A stretch of DNA of 64,000 nt from Mesaphorura yosii (lineage: Eukaryota > Arthropoda > Collembola > Poduromorpha > Tullbergiidae): the NCBI GenBank assembly GCA_009869945.1, contig WIXG01000080.1:1-64000 (forward strand), given 5' to 3'. The position numbers were made by a program, and so were the translations under genes. Shown here one piece after another: positions 1-15,200 of the stretch; position 1 is the stretch's first letter; each line of letters begins with the position of its first letter. A model generated the notes under the pieces. That model made no database searches and had not been told where the DNA came from. It saw only the letters and a program-made list of their open reading frames with translations.

Positions 1-3000
1 GTTTACGATAGTTTTGAAACCTGAATCTAACTCAAACGCCATTGCTAAATTAGAAAACTCGAAGTACAAAGAATTTTCGGTTTCGCGTCTTCAATGGCTG
101 GACAACTCCAGTTCTTGACAGGAATCCAATTACTGGCTGCATTCCGCAGGTTTCGTGATGATTCGATACCTTTCTCAACTTTTGATTTTGCGTGTCACTT
201 CGTTTATCATGTTGTGCTCACTTTTCTAAATTCAGTCAAGGTAGCTGACCCCTCAAATGCGAACCGAACGTAAGAATTTGATATGGTGGGACGGCAAAGG
301 ATGGCAAAGCACAGCTGCAACTATTCTGCAGGAATTTTAAAGATTTTTATTGAATATTTTATTTATTTCCTCGTAAACGCACTGAAATTGAGTGCGAGAC
401 TCGGTGAGCCTGGCGAGCATCAACGTTTAGCATCTTGCCTGTCGATGTTCTTGATGTCTTCTTTTTGTTTCTTCTTCACTTTTACAATAAAACATTTCCT
501 TGCAATTTAATTTGCGTTTATTACACTACCAGTTTTATGACGCTATAAATCTGCCGGCCTCAATGCTGAATTTATTTTGCCAGGCCATAGCCCCACAATT
601 CTTGAGCATCTGAAATGTCCTCAGGTTCACATGTTCATGAGTCCAAGGCATCATCGACTCGTGTTATACTTTACTTTCGGAATATCTTGGCCTTCTTAAG
701 TTTAAGGCTGGATTTTAAATATTTGTAGTATGTGACTGCGTTAGCCAATTCACAATGCATCGTTTGCCTCAAGCGATATTAAATCGAATGATTTGGTAGT
801 TTTCATAATTTATTTTGTTGTGTCTCATTTTCCATCAGTTTTGTAGTCACAGTTCGTAATTTTCGTGCGACACTTGCTGCAAGCTTATTCTCACAGACTC
901 AGAGATAGGTGATCAATGTTAAATGTCACTTTCATGTCTAGCGTCCTGTATGAAAGCTGTGTGGAAGAAAGGAACGTGAAATTAGGTGACTTTGCTCTCC
1001 ATGGGGACATATTTTGGCTAAATATAGCTACGGATAACAATACTAATGCGTGATAACAGCGTGTATTTTAATTGGCTGTGACATTTTTAATGTTCGTACG
1101 CACAAAACGCAAGTTACATAATTACAGTTGGAAAGACCCATGAAGTCAAGCCTGCGCTTGATCTTATGACCAACATTCATTTCTCGCCACATATGCCCAA
1201 CTTGGTAACAATGTACAATCCCTGATTCGATTCCCGCATTGTTGCCTTCATTCATTTAATGCCATTACTTCACAGCAGCAATTGTCTGGCTCATTTAATA
1301 ACTCAGAAATCAATTTCATAATTCCTCGACAAGGAGAAACTGCGACGTGAGTCAACCGAGTACTCGTACACGTTCCAAATGGTGGTTCAATTGTTACTGA
1401 GGATGACTGGCGAGAATTAGCACAGCAGCAGCAAAAGAATTAAATTATGGTTCAAATCAATCCTGAACGCTGCTCATCATTTTCATGTAAGCAATTTCCC
1501 AAATTGAATCGAGAGACTTTTCATTATCATTTTCACACTGAGCGATGCATCTTTGCGCCCTGGCATGCGTGTCGGGAGGCGAACGTGAAACTTAATATTC
1601 AGATGCAGACGAATATAATTGAGCTTTCTGGTTGAGGGAGAATTTAATATTCATTGCAGTTCGTATTATGATTATTTACAGCAACCGCAGATTCCTTTCT
1701 CTCTCGAATTCGTTCTGTGAACACTCTTCTTTGTATTTCCTCACATCTCTTGGCGTCGATGTTAATGCCATTAAAGTTCGCTGCACACAGTTTGACGCTG
1801 GCAATAAAGATAGATGACTTCATTTTCAATTTCAGCGTAGCAGAGAGTTGCTCTCTGGCTTGCATCGCCCACCTGCTAAGCGATGAACCGCAGTTTGTCT
1901 TCGTAGTCTTCGCGTACTGCTTTTGCCTGGCACCGGGAATGAGATGCCCAACAGTTCTTGATCATCAAGTTCTTTAATTTCTTGCTCGTAATTTTAATTT
2001 ATATTTAACATTTTACGGCTTTGTGATGTGAAAGCTGACCCCGCTCGGCTATTTCCCAGATTTTACAGTATTGGAAATGTCGCTTTTCCCTGAATCCTCT
2101 CGATCGAGTCTGTGAGACAACGACCCTGGTTTAATAAGCCAAAGACGTGACCGAGAGTTTCCATTTTTGAGAAACTGTGCTAACGAACTTATCAAAACTG
2201 TAGCTTAATTACTATTTGTTCTTAGAAATATAAATGAAGCACTTCAATTAGACCCAAATCATCATTTCGTTAAGTGGAGAACGGTAAACAGAAACTTGCG
2301 CGATAGAACTTGGCATATTTATGTTTGCAAAAGCTCTGACAGAAAAGAAAACGTGACCAAAAACGTGAAGCTGAAGTCCGTCCGCAAATTTGCGGCTGTC
2401 GATCCAAATATGAATGTTGTCTTGTCTTATAGTCTGCGTATTGATGATTGCTAGCTTTGTTATTATTCTGTAACTGCAATTTTATCGCTGTGTTACGCAA
2501 AGGTGCAAACTATAGCATTAAAAATAAAAAAGTACATAAAAATGCAACATTTGGGAGGCGCGTCCTTCCCTTCGAAGAGAGTGCAGTCGTAAACTCGTAA
2601 GTAAGAATTTGGACTGGTGATTTTCCTGCTCGAGGAGACTGCTCAATTCGGATTTGTATAGCAAGGACTAATGTAAGCAATACGTCTCCAATTTTAGCTT
2701 TGGGTCATAAAATCCTTGCAAATGGCTCTCGATATTTGCAAGTCGTCATAAATTTTTGGCATTTCATTTCAGACATTAAAAGTTTTATGGTCTTACTTTT
2801 CTTGAAATTTGCGTTGATAAAGACGAGAAGAAGAGAAGATGCGAAGACGGACAGCCTGGGTTTGTTGAACGAACAACGAAGTAGGACAGAAGAATTGCAT
2901 TGTTACTTGATCGTCTTGTAATGAACCAGGCGAGGTAGAAGGATGGCCATTGCTGTACGGCTTTTGCAATTGCAATCATAATGATGATCATCTTGGTACG

Positions 3001-6000
3001 TGCACGATGCACTGGTGAGCCATTGCCATTGTTCAGGCCGCGAGAAGCACGTAGATGCTGAGGGTTGTTACCCTTGTTGCCTGGCTTTGTTGTGCTGCGC
3101 TGTGCGTGTATCATAGGAAGTGGTTGGTTCGGGGGTTGATAGATTCTCATTGTTGCACATTGCCAGGCCGCAGCAAAGGTTGTGCAGCACGGGGATGGTC
3201 GAACAGAGGAGAAGTGAATCTGCAAGTGCACTGCAGTAGTGGAGTGCAAGGCAAAAGGGTTGAATTTTCTGGGATAGAAGCAGGAGCTCAGGCATGGCAA
3301 GGCAAGGTTTCGAATTAAGGATTTTTTGTTGAGCTACGCACATTCTTGCCACTGCATTCCCGAGGTGAAGATACTCGAGTGTGTGTCGGTGCGCTCGCAG
3401 ATCACATCCAGCTCCGAGTGTACAGATGATCGGCAAAGTTATTTCAAGATCCAAGTGAAGTCGACTAAACTTCAGATTAACTTTATCAAAGTGCACTTAA
3501 TTTTAGGTACATAGTCGAGCTTGGTTCAAGCAACTTGAAAAGTTTCACCTCATCTCGAGACATTTCTGTGTAATAGGAACGAAATTCCGGCTGACAATCG
3601 TGAATTGTGTTGCTTTGTCGCAAAACGCGTAGCGGTGAATAATGACGACAATGACACTCAGACGAAACTGAATTGTGAGAACAATTAATGAATGTAGACA
3701 GTGGACTCGCGTTTTGTTATGGTCAACTCATTTGTATCCAGATACACGATACATTTTACTTTCGCCGTAATAGCGTACAAAAATTGTGCTTGCAAATTGC
3801 AAAATCGTCAGACACAACAGAATTGAATTGTGTGATTCATTCGCAATAGTAATTTCTCTCTTATTGTGCCGTGCCGCTGTGGTTGCTGTTATTGTCATTT
3901 TTGGTTTTGTTGCTAAAACATTCTTCAACTGCAATTGCAACTGCGATATAATTGACAATTTAATTTGCCAACAATCGCAAATAAAAGGCGGCCTGTCCTT
4001 CGGTCTGTCTTCAAGATGGTCTTCTGAAAGGAGGTTTTAAACTCGTCGCCACGCAGCACGGTAAGAGCCAAAACGTTATCTCAGAAATTCGAATCTGAAC
4101 TCGCCGATCATTTTCTCAGTTTTTTGCCATTTGCGTTTGGCCATTTGCTCGAATTGTAATTTGGTTGGAATGCAAATTGTAATGGGAAGACTTGTTTGTT
4201 TTGTTTCGCCCAAGATTCAAGTGATAATAATGCAGTTGGCTTAACTTGACTTATTTCATGAACTTAATTATACGTTGCGAGCAGTCATCGTACAAGTGCA
4301 AACAATGCAATAATATAATTCTTCTTTGTGTCTTCTTTCACATCTTTCACGCTTTCCATGTCAATCGACGAACGAGTAAAGGCATTCGATGCGTACTCAT
4401 CAACTTCCTTCTTCTCCTTCTGCATAAATAAATATGGATTTCTGTTGATGCACTTTCTTCTACTCTGTAACAAGTTTCATTGCTTGCCAACTGACACGTC
4501 GCTGAATCTTCGAAGCAAGCCACAATATACCAAGATTCAATTTCTTGACGCATGCCGTGGCGATCTGCCAATACGCACCCAAAACCAAACCACAATATTT
4601 TGATATTTCGAATATATTAAATTTTACTGCTTTTACTTGTGCTTTTGATCACTCGATGCATGCAAAGACACACGCAAATTCGTGCAAAAATCGTAGCTCA
4701 TGATTACACGCTATCAGCTATCGGATAGAATAATGGTAATGGAATGCAGATGTTGTGAAGATTTGTAGCTGCACGTTTTAATGTTAAGAAAATATAATTA
4801 CGTGAGATATTTATCGACTCAGGAAGTTCCTTATCAGTGAGCGGTGATTTAACCTAAACAGAATGTTGGGAATCTTGAAGCGTACGCACAAGAACAATGC
4901 AAAGTTTTCCATGCCTTCAAGCCAATCTCAAGACAATAATTGTAATGGTCAGTTTGCAATTTGCAAATATTAACAACATAATTAAAATCAGGAGCTTAGC
5001 TATTTCTCTGCCCACTTGACACATTGTTGGCATTGACCATTGATGCATGCACACAGCCTATACCCTAGTGCCACAATAACAATGGGCTGCTCCTGCTATT
5101 GCTGCCTGCACTTTTTGTAAATATTTGTAGACACGTTATTTGCACACGAATCAGGTGCTATACGGTGCATGTGTGCATTGCTGACAACAATTTGCAACAA
5201 TGGTGTAGCGTGAACAATTCCATTCCCAGGCTCTTGTCTCAGAGAATTCACGCTAGCCAAATACTAGCTCGCATTTGCATGCAGACTGCAAATTCGAAGC
5301 TTAATCATTCCAATAATGAAAGAAATCTGCAGCGACACTGCATTTGTGAGAGTTTGAATTGTTCGTGTGAATCGACGAGCTGTACAGTGCGCATTGTACA
5401 AGGCAACTGAGCAATTGAGGTTGAGAAAATTCTAAAACATTATCACCAACTCTTATCTCGCTCGTTCGCTGAAATTATCCTAATGAGTGCGTATGAATTC
5501 ATAATTCTGCACTTTTATGCACACGGGCTCTGCTTGCTCAGTGCTCACTTCTGCATTAATGATAATAATTTGCCGTTTCAGAAAATTTAGCATTCATGAC
5601 GATTGTTATTACGTACGCGAATATGGAACAACTAGTGCAGTGCGCGAGCAAGGCGGTGCAGTTGTTTGGGCACGGTACGGCGGATTAGAGATTTTCCTTC
5701 CCTTTACCACTTCCTTTTTAATTATTGGTTAAACTCAAATGCAAATGCTACTGAACTAAATTCCTTTCTCGCAAAAAATCACACACCTGCATGTGGCATT
5801 GTAAAGCTTGAGCTTGTTCCGGCATTCTCAAAGCTGTGTGTCGTGATTTGACCACTTCATTAGTGAATTCGCTAAAATTAAGAGACACCTACAAAGCGTC
5901 AGGCGTTAAATGTAAGCATTGTCCTTGGATTCGCTTTTAATGAGTGATGCGTTCCCACTTTGCATCCATTCACCCTTTCTCACTCATTGCACTCCTTCGC

Positions 6001-9000
6001 CAAATCGTATTCGTTACTTCATTCCATCCATTCGTCTTTGGCTTCGACGTGCGGCGAGACATAAATTACTTATTGTGCTGCGCGTTGACAATTTATACAA
6101 AAATGCATTTTGCATCTTACGTTTTGCATTTCTCATTTTAATATTAATGAGATAAATCATTTACGAGGAATTCCAATGCCACAATCACAGTCAAGTGTGC
6201 TTCCATTCATTGTCTAATGGGAGTTTATTAAGTCGTTCAATGGTAGACCACATCGAAAAGTGAGAGTTTGATTAGCGACCATAAAAACTTGTCACTATTT
6301 CTATTTCTGATTCTGCATGCGAGACACTGTGTGAAGCCTTAATTGTTGTATTTAGTGACTAACCGGTTGAAGATGGTTTTTATTGCGAGTGCATCTGCTG
6401 TCTATTACAGGCAAGGGTAAGAGGATGAGGTCAAGATCTCAAGCCATTAACTAAATTAAGAGTTAATGTTTAGGTTAGCTCTATTTGCCAATTCCCTACA
6501 CAGACCACGACTTCTTTGCTTTCTTTTTACTAATTCAAAAGGCACATATTTTTTGCCCTCTTAAGTATGAATTGTGACAAGAATGTGTGGTAAACTAACA
6601 ATGCAATGCACGCTGCCATTTGCATTTGCCTGTCTTGTCATGTCAAATCTGTTTACTCTAGCCTAGCCAAGCAGGGCTATTGACTTTGTTCGTTCTTGTG
6701 CTGCATATTTATCAGGGTATTATACACGTTACCTGTGCAAGGTAAAGGATGCACTTGAATGATGATAGCCGAAACCACTGCATTGCAAAAACTTGCATTG
6801 TCATTAATATTTTCATTGTACTCGCCGTTCATGGCCCAGACTCGTGCTTCAGCGTATCGCTTAAACACGTTACTCAACTTTCTTGAGGATGTTCGGCCTC
6901 CACTAAATTAAATGTGAGTTTTTTACTATCCGCGAGTGCTAAAATCTAACGGTCAATTTGATAAGGAGTTATTGTACTTGTACAGACCGACCGCGAACGA
7001 GAATTAAGAAATTGCGTTGCTTGTGCCTTGTGCTTGCCAACTAACGTAAGAGCAGGATGATTCCTTTACAGTGGTAAGACCAGATAGAATGCTAAACGGC
7101 CGAACATCTGTTGCCGTCGTTTATCATCTGTCCGAACAGTTTGTATATTTTTCGTAATATTTTTCCCATTTAGGAGGATAAGAAGTGCAATGTAGCATGA
7201 GCGCTTTATTTTTATTGCCGGTGGGTTTACATGAACTCGGGTTTTTTGCAGGAACACTTTTACAGCGAATCTGTAGCCAGTATTAAAGTTATTGGCTTCA
7301 GACTGAAGGTTTTTTTTTCAAGTATTCACCCTTCAAGAAGTATTTCTCTGCTGGTCTGGAGTTTTCACCAATAAATCTCTACATTTCGCAAATAACATAT
7401 ATCCATTCACCGTCATAAATCAACACTTGGGTGCAGAGCAAGAAAAAGAATTTGCAAGTTCTCACTGGCGACTTGATATTTTCAGTAATTTGCAAATTCA
7501 CCGCGGGTGATCGTCTGCAGCAGTAAGACGAGTCATTTGCAGTGAAATTGTGCAATTCAAGTAATTTATACTTTAAAAGTCGTCATATATCATTGCAAGA
7601 TGACCTACGCTAATGTAGCAAGAATAATGGAACTGTACTTCGGGTTCCGTCTTGTCTTAAGTCCTGTCTTGTTATCGCGAATTTAAATGCTCTTAAATGC
7701 ATGGTTATAATCTCGTAAAACCTCCCTCGCTTCCGGAAAATTGTTGTCTTGTCTTGTCAGACCATCGCATCAGGAGGATGAAGGCACGATTAAACGAATA
7801 TTTTCGTTGTTTATTACGTGCAGGATTAAATTATATCCTGCTCTGCAATTGCGGTGTTGTGTTGCAAAGCGATGAGGAGACAGTTAAGCCTCTGGGTGCT
7901 GTCCACATTTTTTGTGTCGCGATGGTATTACGCTCTAGTTTATGTTTCATTAGCTCAGACAGCAGCAAGGAACACACGCTGTTGGGCTACGCTATTACGA
8001 AGCTTTGATTTATGCTGGCATTACTTTACGTAATCATTTCCTAAATAACGGCAACCGAGCCGCGCATTCTTTCTTCTGTGTACGCCCTCTCATACCGAGT
8101 TTCAACTCAGCCGTCAGACTTTCATTGCGTTGCGTTGGCTGTGTTGTAAACATTAATTGAATAATTGACAGCACTGCAATCAGTAACGTTCCGAACCCTC
8201 AAGATGAGTTTGGACATTGTGACTAATGCAAATCTTGTGCAATGACCAATCTGTCCCGAATTGGTGTAGCAAATTAAACCTTAATGGCATTTCAAGGCAG
8301 TGCAAGTTAGACTTGAAATGCGGTGCCGTCATCTGAGGCGAAGTGGCGCAAATACGCGTGGCCTGCATTTTAAGCGAGATTCAAATCTCAATTAAATGCC
8401 AATTAACTCAAGGCTGCTGGCTTGGTCGTTTGCCTGAGCGAAGGGTGGGTTTGGGTAAACGTCATTTAGTGGTTCACAGCCATTGACCAACCGCGAACGG
8501 AATGAGAAAGTAAAAGTTGCGCTGCACATTCATACTTGGCTGCATTCTTTATTTCTCTTTCTGAGCCTGAGCTCAACGGCGACTGATTCCTGTATTTTGC
8601 TTCTCTCCGTACGTTTTCTTGTAAGTTCAAAACAAATACGAAGACAATCGCCACTTTGCTTGCCTTCAACATTGTATTGGCCACATCAAAGAAAAAGTAG
8701 AAACCATCGCGTCATGTTCGATTTCTTTCTCATTCTGTTCTTGCCTGCTTTTTTGTTGTGAGTGGGGAAATTTCACGACGCGTTGCTTGTTGGTATCTTC
8801 CGTCATGCTCATGATACTATCATCGTAATGAAATGGATTAAACATTTTATGTGGTTTTTGGTTACCGACCATAGCACTTGAATTGTACGTGAAAAAGAGA
8901 AATGTACGGACGCGCAAGTTGTTCGGCTACAAACAACGAGACCGGGCCAACAATAATGAGTACTCTTGCATCGTGAGTCTTGCTTGATTTCTTTTGATTG

Positions 9001-12000
9001 TTTCTTGGGTTGGCCGTACGAAACTTGTTATGCTGCTCAGCCCGTCGTCAATTAGTAGAACACGGCGGTCTGACCGACCGACCCAAGTGAGTGAGTGAAA
9101 CTTGTGGGGCCCAGAAAGCCGACCTGTGAACTAGCAACAACATCACGCAGAAGAGGTCGAGACTATTTTTAGTAATTATGGGAGGTCTTTCAATCACTTC
9201 GAGGAGCTCGGCGTCTGTGTGGAGATAAATGTTAAATAAATTATGAATTCCTGTAACTTGTTTTCTCCCTTAAAATGGTCACTAAATTAACCGTACCTAA
9301 ACAATTGGCAATTCGAGACACGGCGCTTGAAGTGGTGCACTGCGTTGTTGAGACTGTGGTTGGGTCATAGGTCAAATTCATTCATTAAGCTCAAGGCGAT
9401 CGGCAGTGCACTACGTGTCAGCGTATTGTGTAGAGGTGAAACCCTGAGAAGCCGTTGAAGACGCAGCCGACTGTTGGTTGAAAGATTCTCTCATGATAAT
9501 GTTGGTGGTCTCATCCCTCGCCTCTCCTGATTTAATGTTATGCGTCTGTATGGCCCATTAAACCTATTTGTTTATTCCTGATTGTGTAGATTACGTCGAA
9601 TAATTACTTGAGGTCTTGACTCATTTAATCCCTTCTTCGCCGCAGCTCGCCTCGACTCAGGTTTCTTATGATTTTGTAGTGTAAGGGTTGAAATGTGGGC
9701 ATTTAACACCAGACCCCATCGCCAGTCCAAAGCCCAGACGGCACTGCCCGCAATGTTTAATGTTTACAGAGGAATGAATGGGATTTGTTTATTAAATTCA
9801 TTATGAAATCTCAGTCAGTTTATACTTCACAAAGTTGTTTTCTGTTTATCTTCCTGCTGCAATGTAACACATTTTGAAGCAGAAGAGATTCTTATCCGAT
9901 GTTCGTCCCAACTTAAGTCTCACGCGTTATTAGCATTAAAGGATTACACATTCGCTGGCTGCACCGTGCGCCCTTAAAAGGAAGGATTTCTGGTTCAAAA
10001 GTAAAATTAGCAGGAGCAAATGCGCAGCAATCATCGATAATTTTTTCATTTACACGTGGAAGGGAGACCCAGGCCCGTTGTGGTCTGCGTGAGAGGTTCT
10101 TGGCGTGAATTCCCTGTAGTCATCATCACTAAGCACCAAGAAAAAGTTGCAGTTAGCTGCATTAATCCCAAGATGTAACTTGTAATATGTTTCTGATCAA
10201 TAATGCAGAGTGTGAGGAGATTAAGCGAGAAAGACGACCGTTGTGTTGCGTTGTTCGTGCATGAAAGAATGCAACACTTCTAAAAATAAAACGGTCTCCG
10301 TTAAAGTGCATCTTGCGACTGCTGCTTATTATGCGACTGCATGCGCGTGTGCTCGTCTCGAGCAGGATTTGCAGCTAATGTACCGTACACGCATTCGACT
10401 TCCAAGTATGGTGCTAAGGACATCGTTCCCCGTGTAGCAACTGCAATAATCGACTGCAAGAAACGCCACTGCCACTAATAATCGTCGTGTTTACAGACGA
10501 ATGCCTTCATTTACATTTATGTAAATATGATCGGTTTGACAGGAACAGCGTCAGTCGAGTTACTAGATCTTGTCTCTCCGGCCTGAGATGCTTTGACTTT
10601 TGATTTTGACTAATGCGATGAGTTTCCACGCAGCAGCAAAAGCAAAATGTAGGATTCCTGTCCAGACTCTGACGAACTCGAAGATGTGTGTGTGTCAGTT
10701 GCAGGACTTTGATCTGAGCCTGAGCAGAAGGTTTTGGCGTCAAATGCCAAAAAACCACAAGCAAGTAGTCAGTCTGCTGGATATTTAATCTTCACACACT
10801 CCGTGAATTTTAAGGATGCGTCAGTTTACTGGTCTCTGGAGAAGAAAGTAGTTTTGGCTGCGAGACGAGTCTGCGTGACCTTCAAATTAGGTGACCTCAC
10901 AAATAACACTTGATTACAGTGTTTGAATTCAGGTTTCGGTTCTCCGTCCGTGGTGAGTCCGGTACTGCCAAGGACACTTTAGGCCTCTGGCTCTCCATGC
11001 TCACTTCCCAGGCCGGATAAAATGATTTAGTGCACCAACTGCAAGTTGCATGATGTGCAAGTGCACTTTAATTTCTTATTTCACGAGCGAGAAGCGATCC
11101 TATTGTTGCGTTAATAATAAAAAGTGGTAACCAACTCTTCTCGCTTACTGCATCCGACAATGCAGCAATGTACCGAATCTTCCGAGTGGAAATCTCGCGT
11201 CATACAACCTTGCTTGGAATTGGCACCATATTATCTGGATCTCCGAGACGTTCTTCCCAATTAAATTTTCTCAACACACATTTTTCGCAGAGGTGTTTTG
11301 AATTTTGTTGGCAGTTAAAACATTAAGTCAATGCTTAATTAATTGATTACTTTTGCCCAAATTGTAACGTTTCATCTTAATCAACACCTTTCGAAATTAG
11401 TGGGCGCATTTACTGTTGGAACAAGATTTGTAGATCTTGTGCTGTTGTGTTAATATCAGTAGTTGTTCTTAATTATGTATTGTCTCAAGACATACCCAAA
11501 CATTTTATGGGAATATTTATGAGTGTCTTGCAACTACATAAAGATACAAATTACAAATCCCGGCTCTCCTGCCTGCCTTGATTATAGGATACTTTCTTTT
11601 TCCCGAAGCAGGTCCTTAGAGACACATCCTGAACCGAAACTACCCGAACCGACCCACCTGAGTTAATTTTTTATTGACGGGAGTCACCAATATACACCGG
11701 TCAAGACAGTTCGGTTGGACGTTGCCTATTGGTCTGAAGAATAACAATTTCCAAGTGCCATCAATGAATTCAAAATCTAACGAACCTAACCTGGACTGAT
11801 TATGACAGTCCAGTAGTCAATTTAATCTAAGTAAGGTTAGATTCGCGTTTAAGCAACCATAATGATGATTGCTGACCTTTAACCCGATTACCTCTGCCTG
11901 TCATTGAAAAATTAACTGCAGCTGTTGGTTCATGTAGTGGTTTGCTACCCTGTATCGGTTCAGGATGTGTTGCTAAGGACATGGAAGGCTTTTCTCAGAG

Positions 12001-12255
12001 CACAGTGGACATAAAAGTTCAATGGAGACAAGTGGCTCATGTCCGGGAATGAAGGCATTACTCATTGTACAATGTGAAGTATAATTGTGCTGAAACGTAA
12101 AAGTATGTGAATGTAACCGAATCGTTTTCTCAAGATGGCTAAATGCAGTCGACTGCCCACGCAAATTCTTCCTGCTCTTGCTTGTAATCAAATTCAACAA
12201 TACAATTACGATGCGAACGATGTTTAATGAGTCCATTTTCTTTAATCTGTTGCAG
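1..12255. other. No exon recognised; upstream intron or intergenic DNA of the PDZ gene
   Basis: Open frames here are short, lack family resemblance and are not flanked by matching splice sites. Base composition is AT-rich, with many AATTGCAA-like and TGCA-containing words. Because the first exon found downstream (12256) begins in phase 1, at least one coding exon must lie upstream, either unseen here or before the window. A TATA-like ATAAAAGG followed by a good splice donor near 4061 is the only promoter-like arrangement I noted. No tRNA, rRNA or transposon coding sequence was recognised. Confidence 0.5.
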
Positions 12256-15200
12256 GTGAGTCGAACGGCAAACCAAAAGCCAGCGGATTGCCCGGACTTC
12301 TTAGCCGAATCACGAAACCTGGTAAGTCGAAATCGCATTTTACAAAATACATTCCCACTGCAGCTGCACGAAGGAAATTGCGAATTAAAATGTTTTACGA
12401 TACTTCGCTATAAATTTACATTTTCCGGCGTTCGCTTTAAAACTCGACGTTTATGGTGGAATGCGAAACAAATTGCAAAGAGCAGTACACTCAACACCTG
12501 TAAGGTTATTTATTTTATGTTTCTTCATTTCCTGTGTTATTCATCCAACCTCTTCAAAGAATGATACAGATTTAAAGTAAATTGAGGGCCAAAATTTGTG
12601 TGGGTTCTTACTCCTATGCTTCTCCCTCTTCCGTTCCTTTGAATTGAAAGGAAGGCGCAAATTTTGCAGGCCTCCGAAGAACGATTAAATTAAAAGAATT
12701 CAGAATCTTCTCATCACGAGAGCGGAAGTCGCGAGAAGTGTTGCCTCAAATAAATATTGCACACAAATTAGGTAGAGGCAGAAATTAAAGAAATACTTAA
12801 AATCACCAACAATCAAACGGTGAATAGGCCACCAACGCTTTAAGCTAATAATCTTATTAAAATTTGCATTGAACCATCGCGAATTGCAGAGCGCCGAGGT
12901 GGTCACAATCGACCGGCAGAATTCGTATTATGCAAGTTTTTCTTGCTTTAATCCGTGGATAAAATCTAAAGTCACGAAAGAGAACTGCGACACTTTTGTT
13001 AATTCATTGTATGTAATAAAACTTGGCTTTTTGTTGTCGCTGTCTGTCACTCTGTCATGTCAGTCAAGGAGCCGTTGCAGCTGCAACAGACGCAGAATAT
13101 CCCACTTCTATTCTTATGCACCTCTTTTCTTTCTTTCAAAATGAAATATGCACAATAATGCGCGATGTCAAAATATTTTGACAAAATTAACCAATTCGTT
13201 CGCTTATTAACGGTTATGCAACGCAGCAGTTTCGAGCCCTCTACTTGGAATTCAACAATGTATTCTCGTGCGTTCTGTGTGCATGAGGTAATCTGCTTTA
13301 CATGGTTAAGTGCGGTTTAATTATGATTGGCGAAATCCAAAGTCCCGCGCACGACACAGTCGGCCAATTTGTACCTTGCCATTTCGTTCTTATCTGCGCG
13401 TTACTAATTGAAAGCTGTGGGCAAGTCAGCATTGCTGAACTGATTGACCACTTGTGGGTGGCTAATCAACTTTCTCGTGACTCGAGGGCGGAAAATTCGT
13501 GAATTCGATAATCGGTTGACCAGATAACAGTGCAAAAGCAACGAACAAATGGCTGCTCACGAAAATGCCAAAATGCAGACATGTTCACTGTGGATTTGGC
13601 ATGAAATTCGAATTTAATCACGAGCAATCGAATCGCGTCACTAATGAATTTCAATTTAAAATGAAACGTTCACTTGTGGGCTTCGTTGAACCAACAAAAT
13701 TTCTACTCCTTGAGCAACCACAAAATGGTTGTGATAGATTTCAAGGGGTGAGAGTGTCGAATCGTTGATTGTAACTTTAGAGCTCTGAAGTCCGTCTCCA
13801 TACTGATCCTTTGTTTAACTCTCGAGTACGTCTTCGTGGTCATCTTATTCAAATGTCAAACGAATTCGAGAATAAATGTTCTTGAAGACAGTTGTTTCGT
13901 GAAGTGTCTTTTGTTCCTTCTCTCATCTTGGAAACAAAGGGCTCGTATACAAATGCTACTTGATGAGTTTCATCTTGAACACAGCCCGGCCTGGTCGTGG
14001 TCGTAGCGAGGGTTCGTTTTCAACTCAAATAAATTACTCGCTCACATTAAACGTCTGTTAAATGATTTTATTCGATTCCGGAGTTGCTGCGGGGACTTGG
14101 CACCACTTTCGTGTTATCATTGTTGAGATCTTCAGCTTTTGTTCCCAGTGTAATATTATCTCCACTTCCAACTCCAGCTTCCATACCTTCCTGCATTGAA
14201 TTCTTGAAAAATCATCAGCTTCTTAGCAATTGCGTTCATGTCAAGCGCCGATGTTGTGGTGGCATTGTGGCGTTTCAAGTCGGATCGATAAAATTGGTTG
14301 AGGTTGGTTATGTCAAATTATTACGCAACTTTAATGATTGATATTCGAGAGATATGATAACAATAGAGCATGGCACGTGACACGCCTCGCGAGCAATATT
14401 GTGCGCAAGACATCGATTGCATAAAAACTAGGTGCAATTTAAACCAATAAAGCAGAATGTTGAAATTTGAACGGCCGAAAACAGGGTAGTTGTCTACACA
14501 CACTCATTGTTGCCTCAAACACTTGTCTGGCCGGCATCTGTGTTATCAGTCGCCCAAATTATTACAATGTCTAATTTAAATTCAATTTGCCCAAATTTGG
14601 TAAATATTAAATTCAACAAACTTGAAAATAGATTCTCCTGCAGTCGCAGTCACATGAAACGCATTATCATCATCAGCATCGTACATCCAATAAATCTTAA
14701 CTGCATCTCTTCTCGGGTTACACGCGATGCGAGGCCGATTTATTGCATTTCTTTCATTTCAACGCCCTCGCAGTTCACATTCTTCAAACTCTGAGTCTGT
14801 TTTTCAAGGTTGTAAATTAAGGCACAGCATTTTAAATCATCTTTATGCCTTCAACTTGAAATTCGAACTGTGGCAGTACAGTACTTAAGTTGAAAAATGA
14901 AAGCCTGGAGAACTCGAAAACGTGTGCGGTGCATTGATGAGTTGCGGGCGTGGGCGTGGAAAACAACAAGAAACACTTCACTCAAAAACTGAACTGGTGC
15001 ATTTCATTTTTTGCCCATGTTATCTGATGAAATGACAAACAAACATTTGCCAGTAATTTATAATCTAAAACCAAGCACTTAAGACCGTAATTTAATAGCT
15101 TTGGTATCTGCGTATCTCGAGCACAGAAATTGCAATGGTAAGTTTCTTACAGATGCAGATTGAAGATGGGCACTCGAGTTCGTTGTAGCTGTTAATCAAA

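Noticed and set aside
6374..6415. ATG-led short frame ending at GCAAGG|GTAAGAGG, a candidate first coding exon of the PDZ gene
   Set aside because: The donor is phase 2, and joining it to the exon at 12256 gives an immediate stop.
9642..9676. Possible 15-base symmetric microexon (CTTCGCCGCAG acceptor, then TCAG|GTTTCT donor) that would join in frame to the exon at 12256
   Set aside because: The donor is poor and a match this short is expected by chance in 12 kb; transcript data would be needed.
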